From: Paenibacillus mellifer
GTDB taxonomy: Bacteria > Bacillota > Bacilli > Paenibacillales > Paenibacillaceae
Length of the DNA: 64,000 nucleotides
Assembly: GCF_023195895.1 (NCBI RefSeq)
Contig: NZ_JALPRK010000012.1
Span: 1 to 64,000, forward strand
Direction: 5' to 3'
Positions within the stretch are counted from its first letter, which is position 1. Each line of letters starts with the position of its first letter. The notes beneath the pieces are model-generated. The model was not told where the DNA came from and ran no database searches. It worked only from the letters and a program-made list of their open reading frames with translations. Position numbers and translations under genes: made by a program. Shown piece after piece: positions 19,507 to 28,044 of this stretch.

Positions 19507-20361
19507 ATGTCGAAGTATCGGAATCAACTATTTGCGAAGCAAGTGAAGTTCTCCCCCGGCCATCAAAAAATCGCCGATTTCATCGAGCGGCATCCCGACG
19601 AGGCTTTGTTCATGACGGAGCAGGAGTTGGCGGATCGGGTGGGCACAAGTATTGCCACGGTGTCGCGGTTTTGGCGGTCGGCGGGATACGAGAACGGCAA
19701 GGACTTCCGCTTGCGGCTTCGCCAGGCCATCGATACGACCCCGGCGCATAAGCTGGAGGCGACCATCTCCCGGCTCGATCCGTCGAGCTTGCCGCTGAAG
19801 CTGCTGGAGCAAACGAGCCTTCACCTGCGGGAGTCGGCGGAGCGGACCGACCCGGAGGAACTGAAGCATGCCGCCGCCTTGATGGCAGGAGCCAGACGGA
19901 TCTACGTCTACGCGCCGGGGCCTTCCGTGGCGTTGGGAGAGCTGTTATTTTACCGGCTGTCCCGATTCGGGATGTCGGTGCGGATGATGGCGGCCAGCGG
20001 CCATGAGCTGCTGGAGTCGCTGGCGCATGTGCAGCGGGAGGATGTGGTGCTGCTGTTCAACTTCACCCGGCTGCTGCCGGAGACCGAGGTGATCCTCGAC
20101 TGCGTCAAGCGCATCGGATGTTCGGCCGTCATGGTGACGGACCGCGAGGAGTTCCGGTATGGGGCGCAGGTGGATGCTGCTTTTTACGTGAGCCGGGGGG
20201 ACTTGGGAGAATTTCATTCGATGGTGACGCCGCTGCTGCTGATTGAGCAGATGATTCTGAGCATCGGACTGCTGAATAAAGAGAAGGTGCTGGCCAAACT
20301 GGAGTACTTGGGGGAACTGCGGGCGAGGTATGCGGATAAGCTGCCACGGGGGAAGGCGTGA
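19507..20361 (+). CDS. MurR/RpiR-family transcriptional regulator with SIS domain
   Basis: A 284-residue regulator. The N-terminal 75 residues form the HTH_6 domain (KIADFIERHPDEALFMTEQELADRVGTSIATVSRFW), and residues about 120-265 form a SIS sugar-phosphate-binding domain (GARRIYVYAPGPSVALGELLFYRLSRFG). RpiR-type proteins sense a sugar phosphate and control nearby transport or catabolic genes. It is divergent from the ECF-PHP operon with palindromic sites between, so that operon is the probable target. A GGAG ribosome site is present. Confidence 0.9.
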   Translation: MSKYRNQLFAKQVKFSPGHQKIADFIERHPDEALFMTEQELADRVGTSIATVSRFWRSAGYENGKDFRLRLRQAIDTTPAHKLEATISRLDPSSLPLKLLEQTSLHLRESAERTDPEELKHAAALMAGARRIYVYAPGPSVALGELLFYRLSRFGMSVRMMAASGHELLESLAHVQREDVVLLFNFTRLLPETEVILDCVKRIGCSAVMVTDREEFRYGAQVDAAFYVSRGDLGEFHSMVTPLLLIEQMILSIGLLNKEKVLAKLEYLGELRARYADKLPRGKA

Positions 20362-20463
20362 AGTGGGTGGCTGGAGGGCGCTCATCCTTGCTTTTGACCG
20401 CCTAAGTTGGTACAATAAATGTCTGGTAAACTGCCCTGTGGGGCTTCAGAGGAGAGTGAGAAC

Positions 20464-20943
20464 ATGGGCAAGAAAAGTGACGGTAAAGTGCTGGCGCAGA
20501 ACAAAAAAGCTTCCCATGACTATTTCATCGAAGATACCTACGAAGCGGGCATGGTGCTCACCGGCACGGAGATCAAGTCGATTCGGAACGCCCGGGTGAA
20601 TATCGGGGATGCGTTCGCAACGATCCGGAACGGCGAGATCCATATCCACAACATGCATATCAGCCCGTTCGAACAGGGGAACCGGTTCAATCCGCTGGAC
20701 CCGACACGGACGCGCAAGCTGCTGATGCATAAGGTGCAAATCAACAAGCTGCTGGGCTTGTCCAAGCAAGAGGGGTACTCGATCGTACCGCTCAAGATTT
20801 ACATCCGTAACGGATATGCGAAGCTGCTGCTAGGCCTGGGCAAAGGGAAGAAGCAATACGACAAGCGCGACACGGCCGCGAAGCGTGATGCTCAGCGTGA
20901 TATTCAACGGGCGCTGCGCGAGAAGCAGAAGGTCGCAAGGTAA
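20464..20943 (+). CDS. smpB: SsrA-binding protein SmpB
   Basis: A 159-residue protein, start at ATG 20464 after GAGGAGAG. Family hallmarks: [33 protein letters not shown], and the C-terminal [20 protein letters not shown] tail that enters the ribosomal mRNA channel. It binds tmRNA and delivers it to stalled ribosomes. The first tmRNA gene lies 183 bases downstream, the usual Bacillales arrangement. That 183-base gap contains TATACT at 21014-21019 as a possible minus-10 element and nothing else clear. Confidence 0.97.
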   Translation: MGKKSDGKVLAQNKKASHDYFIEDTYEAGMVLTGTEIKSIRNARVNIGDAFATIRNGEIHIHNMHISPFEQGNRFNPLDPTRTRKLLMHKVQINKLLGLSKQEGYSIVPLKIYIRNGYAKLLLGLGKGKKQYDKRDTAAKRDAQRDIQRALREKQKVAR

Positions 20944-21126
20944 GTTTGGTCGGCTAAGGCGAAGTTCCCAGCGTTTCCATCAAGTCCATAAACATCGAGA
21001 AGCGCAAACATGGTATACTAATTGATGTAAGAGATGATCACGTTCCTTATTATGGAGAAGGAATGGTGATAACGAACAACAGCAGGCCCTTGCAGGCTGC
21101 ACCTTGATCCAACACCCTTTTATTTC

Positions 21127-21487
21127 GGGGGCGTTTTTGGATTCGACGGGGGTAGATCGAGCATGGGTAGCGGGTAGTGGGGACGCGTCCACTTCATCAA
21201 CGCTAAAGCCAATTAAACGGCAAACAAAACAACAACTTAGCTTTCGCAGCTTAATAACCTGTGAGCTAGCTCTATCCCTGCATCGCCCATGTGCCGGGAA
21301 TAGGGCCCAACTTTAGTGGGATACGCCGTCTGGTCTCCGCCTGGGGTCAACGGAAGAAGATAATCAGGCTGACCCGAAGGGAATCCGGTGACAGGGAGTC
21401 TCTAGGGTGACATCAAAACTGTCACTACACCCGTAGAAACCTATGTGGCGTTGCCTTCGGACAGGGGTTCGACTCCCCTCGCCTCCA
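21127..21487 (+). ncRNA. ssrA: tmRNA, chromosomal copy, tag GKQNNNLAFAA
   Basis: A complete tmRNA gene of 361 bases. The 5' end GGGGGCG pairs with CGCCTCC at the 3' end (7 bp, one G-T), the conserved GGATTCGACGGGG follows the 5' arm, and the T arm GGGGTTCGACTCCCC precedes the 3' end. CCA is not encoded. The tag frame at 21219-21251 reads GKQNNNLAFAA followed by two TAA stops. Position right after smpB marks it as the native copy. No terminator of its own is seen directly after it; 38 bases on, the transposon end begins. Confidence 0.95.
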
Positions 21488-21525
21488 TATGGTAAATCCA
21501 CAAAAACGAAAAGGAGCTTTGAGAG

Positions 21526-21600
21526 TTAAACCAAAGCTTTGCCGCCGCGGCAAGCATATGCTTTAATAAACTCGCGGCAAACATTTGCTTTAATATTTAA
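21526..21600. repeat. Left-end transposase-binding-like repeats
   Basis: Three related 20-mers. Site a, 21526-21544, points outward (left) and mirrors the outermost right-end site. Site b, 21548-21570 (CGGCAAGCATATGCTTTAAT), and site c, 21575-21598 (CGGCAAACATTTGCTTTAAT), point the other way and match right-end site 2 (54263-54283). Such opposed orientation within one end is not what Tn7-type ends usually show. The sites stop about 15 bases before the second tmRNA. Confidence 0.65.
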
Positions 21601-21612
21601 TTTCTTTTGCTC

Positions 21613-21974
21613 GGGGCCGTTTATGGATTCGACGGGGATAGTTCGAGCATGAGTAGCGAGTAGTGGGGACGCGTCCACTTCATCAACGCTAAAGCCTATT
21701 AAACGGCAAACAACAACAACCTTACGCTTTAGCAGCTTAATAACCTGTTAGCGTGCTCCTCCTCAGCATCGCCCATGTGACTGGGAGAGGGGCTCAACTA
21801 TAGTGGGATACGCCGTTCGGTCTCCGCCTGGGGTCGACGGAAGAAGATAATCAGGCTGACCCAACGCAGAGCCGGTTACGGGGCGCTGCTCGGGTGACAT
21901 TAAAACTGTGACTACACTCGTAGAAACTTATGTGGCGTTATCTTCGGACAGGGGTTCAAATCCCCTCGGCTCCA
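21613..21974 (+). ncRNA. ssrA: Second complete tmRNA, tag GKQQQPYALAA, inside the transposon
   Basis: A 362-base tmRNA gene closely similar to the upstream one but with many substitutions. The acceptor arm is GGGGCCG with CGGCTCC, that is, both strands changed together relative to copy 1, so pairing is kept. GGATTCGACGGGG and the T arm GGGGTTCAAATCCCC are intact. The tag frame at 21705-21737 reads GKQQQPYALAA then two TAA stops. It lies between the left-end repeats and the first cargo gene and has its own strong terminator. Everything visible says it is functional and not a decayed duplicate. Confidence 0.93.
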
Positions 21975-21990
21975 TACTTAAAAGACTAAT

Positions 21991-22032
21991 GCATATTTTT
22001 GTCCGAAATCGGACGGAAGTATGCTTTTGTTT
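21991..22032 (+). terminator. Terminator of the second tmRNA
   Basis: A 15-bp stem (GCATATTTTTGTCCG with CGGACGGAAGTATGC, some G-T pairs) around an AAAT loop at 21991-22024, followed by TTTTGTTTT. Confidence 0.85.
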
Positions 22033-22060
22033 TATCAATATAACCGCTTAAGGTGGAGTA

Positions 22061-22408
22061 ATGGTGGATAATTTCCCTTCTGTTGGAGAAAGAATAAAAT
22101 CAATAAGAAAACAACATAAATTAACGCAAATCGAATTTGCACAAAGCTTGGATATCTCTCAAGGAACACTTAGCGAAATTGAGTCGGGAAAAGCTAAGCC
22201 ATCATTTGATGTGTTAGTTTTGTTGAGTGATATGTATTTGGTTGATATGAATTGGTTGATTATAAACCGAGAAGCAGAACTACGCGTCGGCTTGAAAAAT
22301 GATGAGCTTTTTTTGTTGGAAAATTACCGAAAACTTGAGCAAATTGCCAAAGATGAGTTGCTTGATTATACAAATTTAAAGTTGTTGCGTTTTCAAAGAA
22401 AAAAATAA
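22061..22408 (+). CDS. XRE-family helix-turn-helix regulator
   Basis: A 115-residue DNA-binding protein. Residues 8-65 form a lambda-repressor-type HTH (VGERIKSIRKQHKLTQIEFAQSLDISQGTLSEIESGKAKPS); the C-terminal part (LLENYRKLEQIAKDELLDYTNLKLLRFQ) is probably a dimerisation helix pair. An AAGGTGGAG site precedes the ATG. It is the first gene of the cargo and precedes the CBASS operon by 371 bases that hold a promoter and inverted repeats, so it probably controls that operon. Homologous XRE-type genes often accompany mobile defence modules. Confidence 0.85.
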   Translation: MVDNFPSVGERIKSIRKQHKLTQIEFAQSLDISQGTLSEIESGKAKPSFDVLVLLSDMYLVDMNWLIINREAELRVGLKNDELFLLENYRKLEQIAKDELLDYTNLKLLRFQRKK

Positions 22409-22569
22409 ATTCCTAGATCTTCATAAGCCCAGTCGTATTTGTCATTGAGGTATGTGCCTAAATGAAATAATAGACTAGGGCTTTTTCCGTTGAGAAAAGT
22501 GGGAACTAAGGTAAGAGACTTGATACAGGTCGAGAGTATCTGCAATGGGAACATATGTTGGACTGTTTA

Positions 22570-22766
22570 TTGATCTTTCAAAATTAACCAATTATAATAG
22601 AAATAGACCTGATTTTGCGATCAATTCGCAAAGAGAGGCCGGAAAGGAGCTTCTATTGATTCTCAGGAAAATCATATGCAGATAATAAGAAGTTGATATT
22701 TGACACTATTTATTTCTTCAATTATTTGCGAATTCCTGCTTGTTCACATTTATTTCACAAATAATT
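22570..22766 (+). promoter_or_regulatory. Promoter and inverted repeats upstream of CBASS
   Basis: TTGATC at 22570-22575 and TATAAT at 22593-22598 with a 17-bp spacer. Sixteen bases later is the inverted repeat TTTGCGA-TCAAT-TCGCAAA (22614-22632), overlapping the start point. A second set, AATTATTTG at 22720-22728 and CAAATAATT at 22758-22766, ends at the ribosome site of the nucleotidyltransferase gene and includes the same octamer TTTGCGAA (22725-22732). These are good operator candidates for the XRE protein. The remaining leader has no convincing gene. Confidence 0.6.
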
Positions 22767-22779
22767 AGGAGGAATCTGT

Positions 22780-23817
22780 TTGTCACATTGCCAAAAACAA
22801 TTTGAAGAATTTCATGACAATATTAAATTAAGTGATGAAGACAGTATCTTAAAAGAAAAGCGCGACATTATAATTGAAAGACTCGAATCTAAGATGCCAA
22901 AGGATGCCAAATCGTATTCTCATTTTAACCAGGGAAGTTACGCGATGAAAACTGGAATAAAGCCTTTGGTAGAAGGTAAGTACGATATTGATCTAGGGTT
23001 ATTTTTTGATATGTCGAAGGATGACGTTGGGTCGCCTGTCGAAGCGAAAAAATGGGTCTATGATGCACTTGTAGGTCATACAAATGACGTTACGATGAAA
23101 ACGCCATGTGTTACTGTGACATACGCGGCTGGGTATCATGTAGATGTTACTGTTTATGCAGCTAACAATAGTGATGACAAAGTATACTTGGCAAAAGGAA
23201 AACTCAGTACCCCAATTGAAAATCAAAAATGGGATGAATCAAATCCAAAAGATTTAATTAAAGAAATTCGTAATCGATTCCCAAATTCAGATGACCGAAA
23301 GCAGTTTCGCCGAATAATTCGTTATTTAAAAAGGTGGAAAGATGTTCAGTTCAGTGATACAGCCAATGGTAAACCAACGGGAATTGCTCTGACGTCAATT
23401 GTGTATCATAACATTCAGATTAAAACCGAGGTTGTGGACTTGTTTTCTGGAAAAAAAGAGTATCGTGACTTGGACGCAATCATTCATGTAATATCATCTT
23501 TTATATCGCAATTTACTACAAAGTATGAATTGGAGAACGGCGAGTGGGTTCCTTATCCGTTTGTGACAGTTAGTTTACCAGTATCACCATATCCTAATCT
23601 TTTGGAAAAAATGACTTTAAAACAATTGAAAGTGTTTAAAGATAAGCTTGAAAAACTTCTAGAAGCATTAGAGGCAGCAAAAGCTGAGGTTGACCCATCA
23701 GAAGCTGCTAAAATACTTAAGAAACAATTTGGAGATTCTTTCCCGGTTCCTTCAAAGGATGATACGGGTAAAAAAGCTTCTGCACCAGCTGTTATACCCA
23801 GTTCGGAGTCAGCATGA
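22780..23817 (+). CDS. CBASS cyclic-oligonucleotide synthase (CD-NTase)
   Basis: A 345-residue cGAS/DncV-like nucleotidyltransferase, the phage sensor of CBASS. Catalytic parts: GS at residues 52-53 in QGSYAMKTG, the metal-binding pair D69 and D71 in KYDIDLGLFFD, and the third Asp D122 in YHVDVTVYA. The C-terminal half (RRIIRYLKRWKD...) is the helical OAS-like domain. The TTG start follows AGGAGGA by 7 bases. The flexible C-terminus (PSSESA) is the kind of tail to which Cap2 attaches CD-NTases in type II systems. The stop overlaps the Cap2 start as ATGA, so the two are translationally coupled. Confidence 0.92.
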   Translation: MSHCQKQFEEFHDNIKLSDEDSILKEKRDIIIERLESKMPKDAKSYSHFNQGSYAMKTGIKPLVEGKYDIDLGLFFDMSKDDVGSPVEAKKWVYDALVGHTNDVTMKTPCVTVTYAAGYHVDVTVYAANNSDDKVYLAKGKLSTPIENQKWDESNPKDLIKEIRNRFPNSDDRKQFRRIIRYLKRWKDVQFSDTANGKPTGIALTSIVYHNIQIKTEVVDLFSGKKEYRDLDAIIHVISSFISQFTTKYELENGEWVPYPFVTVSLPVSPYPNLLEKMTLKQLKVFKDKLEKLLEALEAAKAEVDPSEAAKILKKQFGDSFPVPSKDDTGKKASAPAVIPSSESA

Positions 23818-25655
23818 GGAATACATTAGAACAGGACATTGACATGCTCAGCGAGACAATTCAATACATTAAAGAGTATGGTCGCGAATTGGTTGAAGAG
23901 ATCACGCTTATTCCAGAAGAACATCTGGAATCGTATCGGAAAGTTGCAACTGCATTTCGAATTCAAGTTGAGATTTTGGAAGGACCGACTACACTTGTGG
24001 TCGGTCTTCCCCCCGATTTCCCTTCACAATTGCCTATGTTTTTCGATTCTAATAAGCAATTCGGTTTTGCCCCACATATAGAGAAAGATGGGTTTATTTG
24101 TTTTACAAGAAATGAGAACTTAGTACTTGATGAAGAATATCCAGGGGCCATTGTTTTAGATTGTCTGAAAAAGGTAATAAAAGTATTGGAAAAGAACTTG
24201 TCGGGTGATGTTAAAGAAGAATTTCTAGAAGAGTTTGAAGTGTACTGGGGCAGAAGTAGTGCGGTTACGGCACATTGTATCATTAATGAAGAGAATGACT
24301 CGGTGAGAGAGTTAGATTTTAATTGGCTGTCTTTTGAGGATAACTATTATTTTTTTATAAACGAAAAGTCATTTGATCCGACTTCTTATATTCAAAAACT
24401 TTATAATTACGAGCTAGGCAAAAGCGACATAAGAAGGCGTTGCTTATTTGTCCCACTGCTAACGGGAACTTTTTTTATGCCACCTAAACCCGGGGAAAAC
24501 TGGGATTACGATACTTTTTATAATAACTTATTTTCAAATATATCTAAAGAGAATAAGGAAGCTTTACTTCGATATTTAAAACGGACTCCTAAAAGTAATT
24601 CAACCATGGATTTTTTTGTAATTTCAATGCCGATTGAAAATAAAAAAAGATCTCTCATTGGTATTGTGTTAAGTTATCCAAAAGGAATGGTTAGAAATTC
24701 AAAAGCTCGTGTCGATCTGCATCCATTAATACGGAAACCCAACGAAATTAAATTATATCATTTTGATATTGAACGTCATAATAAAAATTTTCTTTTAACC
24801 AGAACCGGTGGAGATACAGAGTTATCAAAAAAACATGCAGTTGTAATAGGTGTCGGTTCTGTTGGTAGTGTTGTGGGAATGGGATTGGCTAAACTTGGGT
24901 TTGGGGAAATCACGCTTATAGACAAAGAACTATTGTCTATTGAAAATGTTTATCGACATGAGCTCGGCGTAAATAATATATATTCAGATGCTGATAAATC
25001 AAAAAAATATGAACTTTCAAAAGTGGCTGCCTTGAAAGATGAGATAGAAAGCAAATATCCTTTGACTACTGTTAAGCCGATGTTTAACGATATTCGTAAT
25101 GTCATTGAGAAGGGGTTAATTGATTGGGCTCAGACCGACATAGTTATCATTTGTTTAGGTTCACCCAATATTGAAATGATGATTAACCGTGTTTTTCATA
25201 AGATTCATAATGCTCCACCAGTACTGTACGCATGGGTTGAGCCTCTAGGCATTGGTGGACATGTTCTAGTGACTCTTAATCATCAAAAAAAAGGTTGCTA
25301 CCAATGTCTATTCAGGCGTATCTCTGAAGGTGAGGCAATTAGAAATTTATCTTCTTTCGCTGCACCTTATCAATCATTTTCAAAAACCTTAAATGGGTGC
25401 GGATCATACTTTACTCCCTATAGTTTTCTGGATAGTGAACAAACTGCAATATTGGTGCTTCGGTCCGTAAGTAATGTGTTTCGGGCGAAAATACAAGGAA
25501 ATGAAGTATTCTCGTGGAAAGGTGAAGCGGATACATTCTTAGATCAAGGTTTTAAACTTAGTGAGCGATACTCTATGACTGATGGGGAGCTTATGGAACG
25601 GCGTTCTATGTTTATTGACCCTAAATGTCCGGTATGTTCAGCAAAGGAGTCATGA
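23814..25655 (+). CDS. cap2: Cap2: E2-E1 ubiquitin-transfer-like protein of type II CBASS
   Basis: A 613-residue fusion. The N-terminal E2-like domain (about 1-160) has a candidate catalytic Cys at 96 in KDGFICF. The C-terminal ThiF/E1 adenylation domain shows the nucleotide-binding GVGSVGSVVG at about 346, the Asp/Arg stretch LIDKELLSIENVYRHELG, and the Cys-containing part GCYQC (about 494) with NGCGSY (about 528). Known Cap2 proteins prime the CD-NTase by conjugating its C-terminus to a target, which raises cyclic-nucleotide synthesis. Operon position between CD-NTase and Cap3 fits exactly. Confidence 0.93.
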   Translation: MRNTLEQDIDMLSETIQYIKEYGRELVEEITLIPEEHLESYRKVATAFRIQVEILEGPTTLVVGLPPDFPSQLPMFFDSNKQFGFAPHIEKDGFICFTRNENLVLDEEYPGAIVLDCLKKVIKVLEKNLSGDVKEEFLEEFEVYWGRSSAVTAHCIINEENDSVRELDFNWLSFEDNYYFFINEKSFDPTSYIQKLYNYELGKSDIRRRCLFVPLLTGTFFMPPKPGENWDYDTFYNNLFSNISKENKEALLRYLKRTPKSNSTMDFFVISMPIENKKRSLIGIVLSYPKGMVRNSKARVDLHPLIRKPNEIKLYHFDIERHNKNFLLTRTGGDTELSKKHAVVIGVGSVGSVVGMGLAKLGFGEITLIDKELLSIENVYRHELGVNNIYSDADKSKKYELSKVAALKDEIESKYPLTTVKPMFNDIRNVIEKGLIDWAQTDIVIICLGSPNIEMMINRVFHKIHNAPPVLYAWVEPLGIGGHVLVTLNHQKKGCYQCLFRRISEGEAIRNLSSFAAPYQSFSKTLNGCGSYFTPYSFLDSEQTAILVLRSVSNVFRAKIQGNEVFSWKGEADTFLDQGFKLSERYSMTDGELMERRSMFIDPKCPVCSAKES

Positions 25656-25661
25656 ATTTTT

Positions 25662-26159
25662 ATGTTAGACCACCAGTACCAGCTTCCTTCAAACCACTTC
25701 TTAAAAATTACATTGAATTCTTATCAAGTAATGAAGTCGTTTATTCAACTTGAGAAAAATTCTTGTGAAGCAGGAGGTATATTGGTGGGGAGAGTTTTGG
25801 ATGAAAGCAATAACTTTATTATTGATGATGTATCAAGTCCAATGCCTACTGATCATCGGCGTAGGAATCATTTTTATAGACATCCTAATGGACACCAGGA
25901 TTTCTTCGATAAAAAGTGGGGGGAAAGTAAAAATACTTGCTTTTATTTGGGGGAATGGCATACACATCCTGAACCATCTCCCTATCCTTCGCATATTGAT
26001 TTTCAAACGTGGAGAAGATTGTTAAAGTTTCCTACACAAAATATAAGTGTGCTTTTTTTTATCATATTAGGAACTTCCCAAATGAAAATATGGCAAGGTA
26101 CTAATAATAATGGAGCAATCAGGATCGAATTAGTTGCCGCATCAAAAATTGATGCATAG
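25662..26159 (+). CDS. cap3: Cap3: JAMM/MPN isopeptidase of type II CBASS
   Basis: A 165-residue metalloprotease of the JAB1/MPN family. The zinc and catalytic residues are in place: E36 in CEAGGILVG, H100 and H102 in GEWHTHPEP, S110 and D113 in SHID. Cap3 removes Cap2-made conjugates and so opposes CD-NTase priming. It follows Cap2 by 6 bases and precedes the effector by 11. Confidence 0.92.
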   Translation: MLDHQYQLPSNHFLKITLNSYQVMKSFIQLEKNSCEAGGILVGRVLDESNNFIIDDVSSPMPTDHRRRNHFYRHPNGHQDFFDKKWGESKNTCFYLGEWHTHPEPSPYPSHIDFQTWRRLLKFPTQNISVLFFIILGTSQMKIWQGTNNNGAIRIELVAASKIDA

Positions 26160-26170
26160 GGGGGACAAAA

Positions 26171-27295
26171 ATGGCCAGAAGACAGAAAAATCAAAGTGAA
26201 AAAAAGCGAAGGGAGTTAACTAGAGCAGAACTATTACATTTATGGATGGTTTCTGGGGGGATCTGCACATTTGAAGGGTGTAACAAGCGGCTGGTTGCAA
26301 ACACAGACGGGAAATTAACTAACGTCGGAATAATAGCCCATATTATAGGCCATAAAGGCCCAAGATATGAATTTGCGCAACAATACGGATTTACTGATGA
26401 TACCTTGGAAGATGTAAGGAATTTAATGCTGATGTGTTATGATCATTCAAAACTTATCGACGATGATCATACCAAGGAACAATTTCCACCGGACAAGCTG
26501 TTTGAGATGAAGGCTAATCATGAGGCATGGGTAAGATCATGGACTGATGAGAAAAGGAAAAGCCTGGCGATTGTTCATAAACGTTTAGGTCCTCCAATGG
26601 CGACTATTCCTCAATTAGAACAGACTCCAAATATTATATTGCAGGCTGTGGAAAATCAGGACGAATTCAATGATTTCTCCCCTGAAGGATGGGCTGAAGG
26701 AAAAGATGATAACAAAAAACTCTATAAAAAATTCGTTGAGTGCATCAAAAAGGGAGAATATGAAGTTGCAGAAGTTTTCGCGTTATCTCCGATACCTTTA
26801 TTAATTCATTTGGGCATTTTATTGTCTGATACCATACCATTCACGATTTATCAATATGAACGTGACTCGGAATTATGGGTTAGTAAATTGCCAGAAGGCC
26901 AAATGCTTGAACCAATAAACCCATCAATGCAACTTAGCATCGGTAATTCAAAACAATTAGTGGTGGCAATAGCAATAAGTGGGGTGATTACTCAAGAAGA
27001 TGTGGAGAATATAGCATCAGAAGCCGATCAATTGATTATTAATATCGAAAATCCACATGTTAAAAGGATTTTGTATAGAGACCAAGTCAAGGAAGTACAA
27101 AAGATTTTTAAGGAAAAAACAGAAGAGTTAATCAGGAGAAATGGTTATAAGAAAATTCATCTGCTATATAGTGGTCCAGCTGGACTAGCAATTGAACTAG
27201 GAAGGAGTATAAACCCTAATATGTGGCCAGAAGTTTTGATTTACCAATTTAATTATAGGGCTGAGCCGCGATATAGTTTTGCATTATCAGTTTGA
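26171..27295 (+). CDS. cap5: Cap5: HNH-SAVED effector nuclease of CBASS
   Basis: A 374-residue effector. The N-terminal 125 residues form an HNH endonuclease with paired Cys (GGICTFEGCNKRL), the central IIAHIIGHKGPRYEF and NLMLMCYDHSKLID, where the catalytic His and metal ligands lie. The C-terminal half (about 200-374, ending in LLYSGPAGLAIELGRSIN) is a SAVED domain that binds the cyclic oligonucleotide. Members of this family become double-strand DNases on ligand binding and kill the infected cell. A GGGGGGA-type ribosome site precedes the ATG. It completes a four-gene type II CBASS. Confidence 0.93.
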   Translation: MARRQKNQSEKKRRELTRAELLHLWMVSGGICTFEGCNKRLVANTDGKLTNVGIIAHIIGHKGPRYEFAQQYGFTDDTLEDVRNLMLMCYDHSKLIDDDHTKEQFPPDKLFEMKANHEAWVRSWTDEKRKSLAIVHKRLGPPMATIPQLEQTPNIILQAVENQDEFNDFSPEGWAEGKDDNKKLYKKFVECIKKGEYEVAEVFALSPIPLLIHLGILLSDTIPFTIYQYERDSELWVSKLPEGQMLEPINPSMQLSIGNSKQLVVAIAISGVITQEDVENIASEADQLIINIENPHVKRILYRDQVKEVQKIFKEKTEELIRRNGYKKIHLLYSGPAGLAIELGRSINPNMWPEVLIYQFNYRAEPRYSFALSV

Positions 27296-27309
27296 CTAAT
27301 CTTTAATGA

Positions 27310-27782
27310 GTAACCAAGATGACGATGTTTGAAAGCCGCCAGAGTAGCTATCAAGAGAGAAAAGAATGGTGAACCTGTACAGTACGTGATCGAATTCATC
27401 ACTGAGGCTATATCAAATTCTAGGATGAAGTTTATTCCCAATCCCTTTATTACTGTTGGACTGCCAAGTATCATTTTCACATACCTTGCATTCGAAAACA
27501 CGATGAAGCTTTTTCTCTCCGTATATCTGACTGATTACGAGTAGATAAGAAAGCAATTATGTGCAAAGGCAAAGTAGTCGATCCTGATGGAGCTAAATTC
27601 GACAAACCTATAATCTTCTTCAAGGAAAAGATTTGGATGGACGTTGAACGGGATGAACGTAATCAATGGGTTACCAACGCCGTAATGCTATTCACGCATA
27701 TAAGAACAGAGAGATTGGTCCAATTGAGGAGTTACATGAGGTCGTTAGGGATTATTTGGATCTTATTAAAGATGAACGTTAG
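27310..27782 (+). pseudogene. Decayed coding remnants, unidentified
   Basis: Between CBASS and the GTPase gene are short open frames in different phases (27329-27544; 27559-27792; and a 38-codon frame from ATG 27666 to TAG 27780 beginning MGYQRRNAIHAYKNREIGP). Their codon pattern looks protein-like but none has a convincing ribosome site and they interrupt one another, as expected of a frame-shifted relic. I do not recognise the family. Confidence 0.3.
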
Positions 27783-27883
27783 GTTGCCCTGACCTGATTA
27801 CTAATTATACATGCTGTTAGATGAAAATAAAGTATTAGACTAACATGCTGTTTTTGCAAACCACCTACAAGAAAAAAGCTAAA

Positions 27884-28044
27884 GAGAGTGTCCCAAAAGC
27901 ATTTTTGTGATTTTTCAGCCCCCACTGAAGTTCGATTATAAGCAAAATGATAACCTCCATCCCTACTTATATAGTGGTTTTGGAGGTTTTTTCGTTCCGA
28001 TTTTGGGACTGGCTCATCAGAATGCACCCTTTTGGGACAGCTTC
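27884..28044. mobile_element. MITE-like element with GTCCCAAAAG ends
   Basis: A 161-bp non-coding unit bounded by inverted ends sharing TGTCCCAAAAG (27889-27899, and reversed at 28029-28039), with an internal hairpin AACCTCC/GGAGGTT and a further inner copy of TCCCAAAA near the right end. Ends of this kind are common on IS1182-type elements of Bacillales, so it may be a miniature derivative. The family assignment is from memory of end sequences. Confidence 0.5.

Noticed and set aside
21613-21974. tmRNA pseudogene left by phage-type integration
   Set aside because: The whole gene is present, not just the 3' end; acceptor-stem changes are compensated, the tag frame is intact, and no tyrosine or serine integrase gene is seen nearby.
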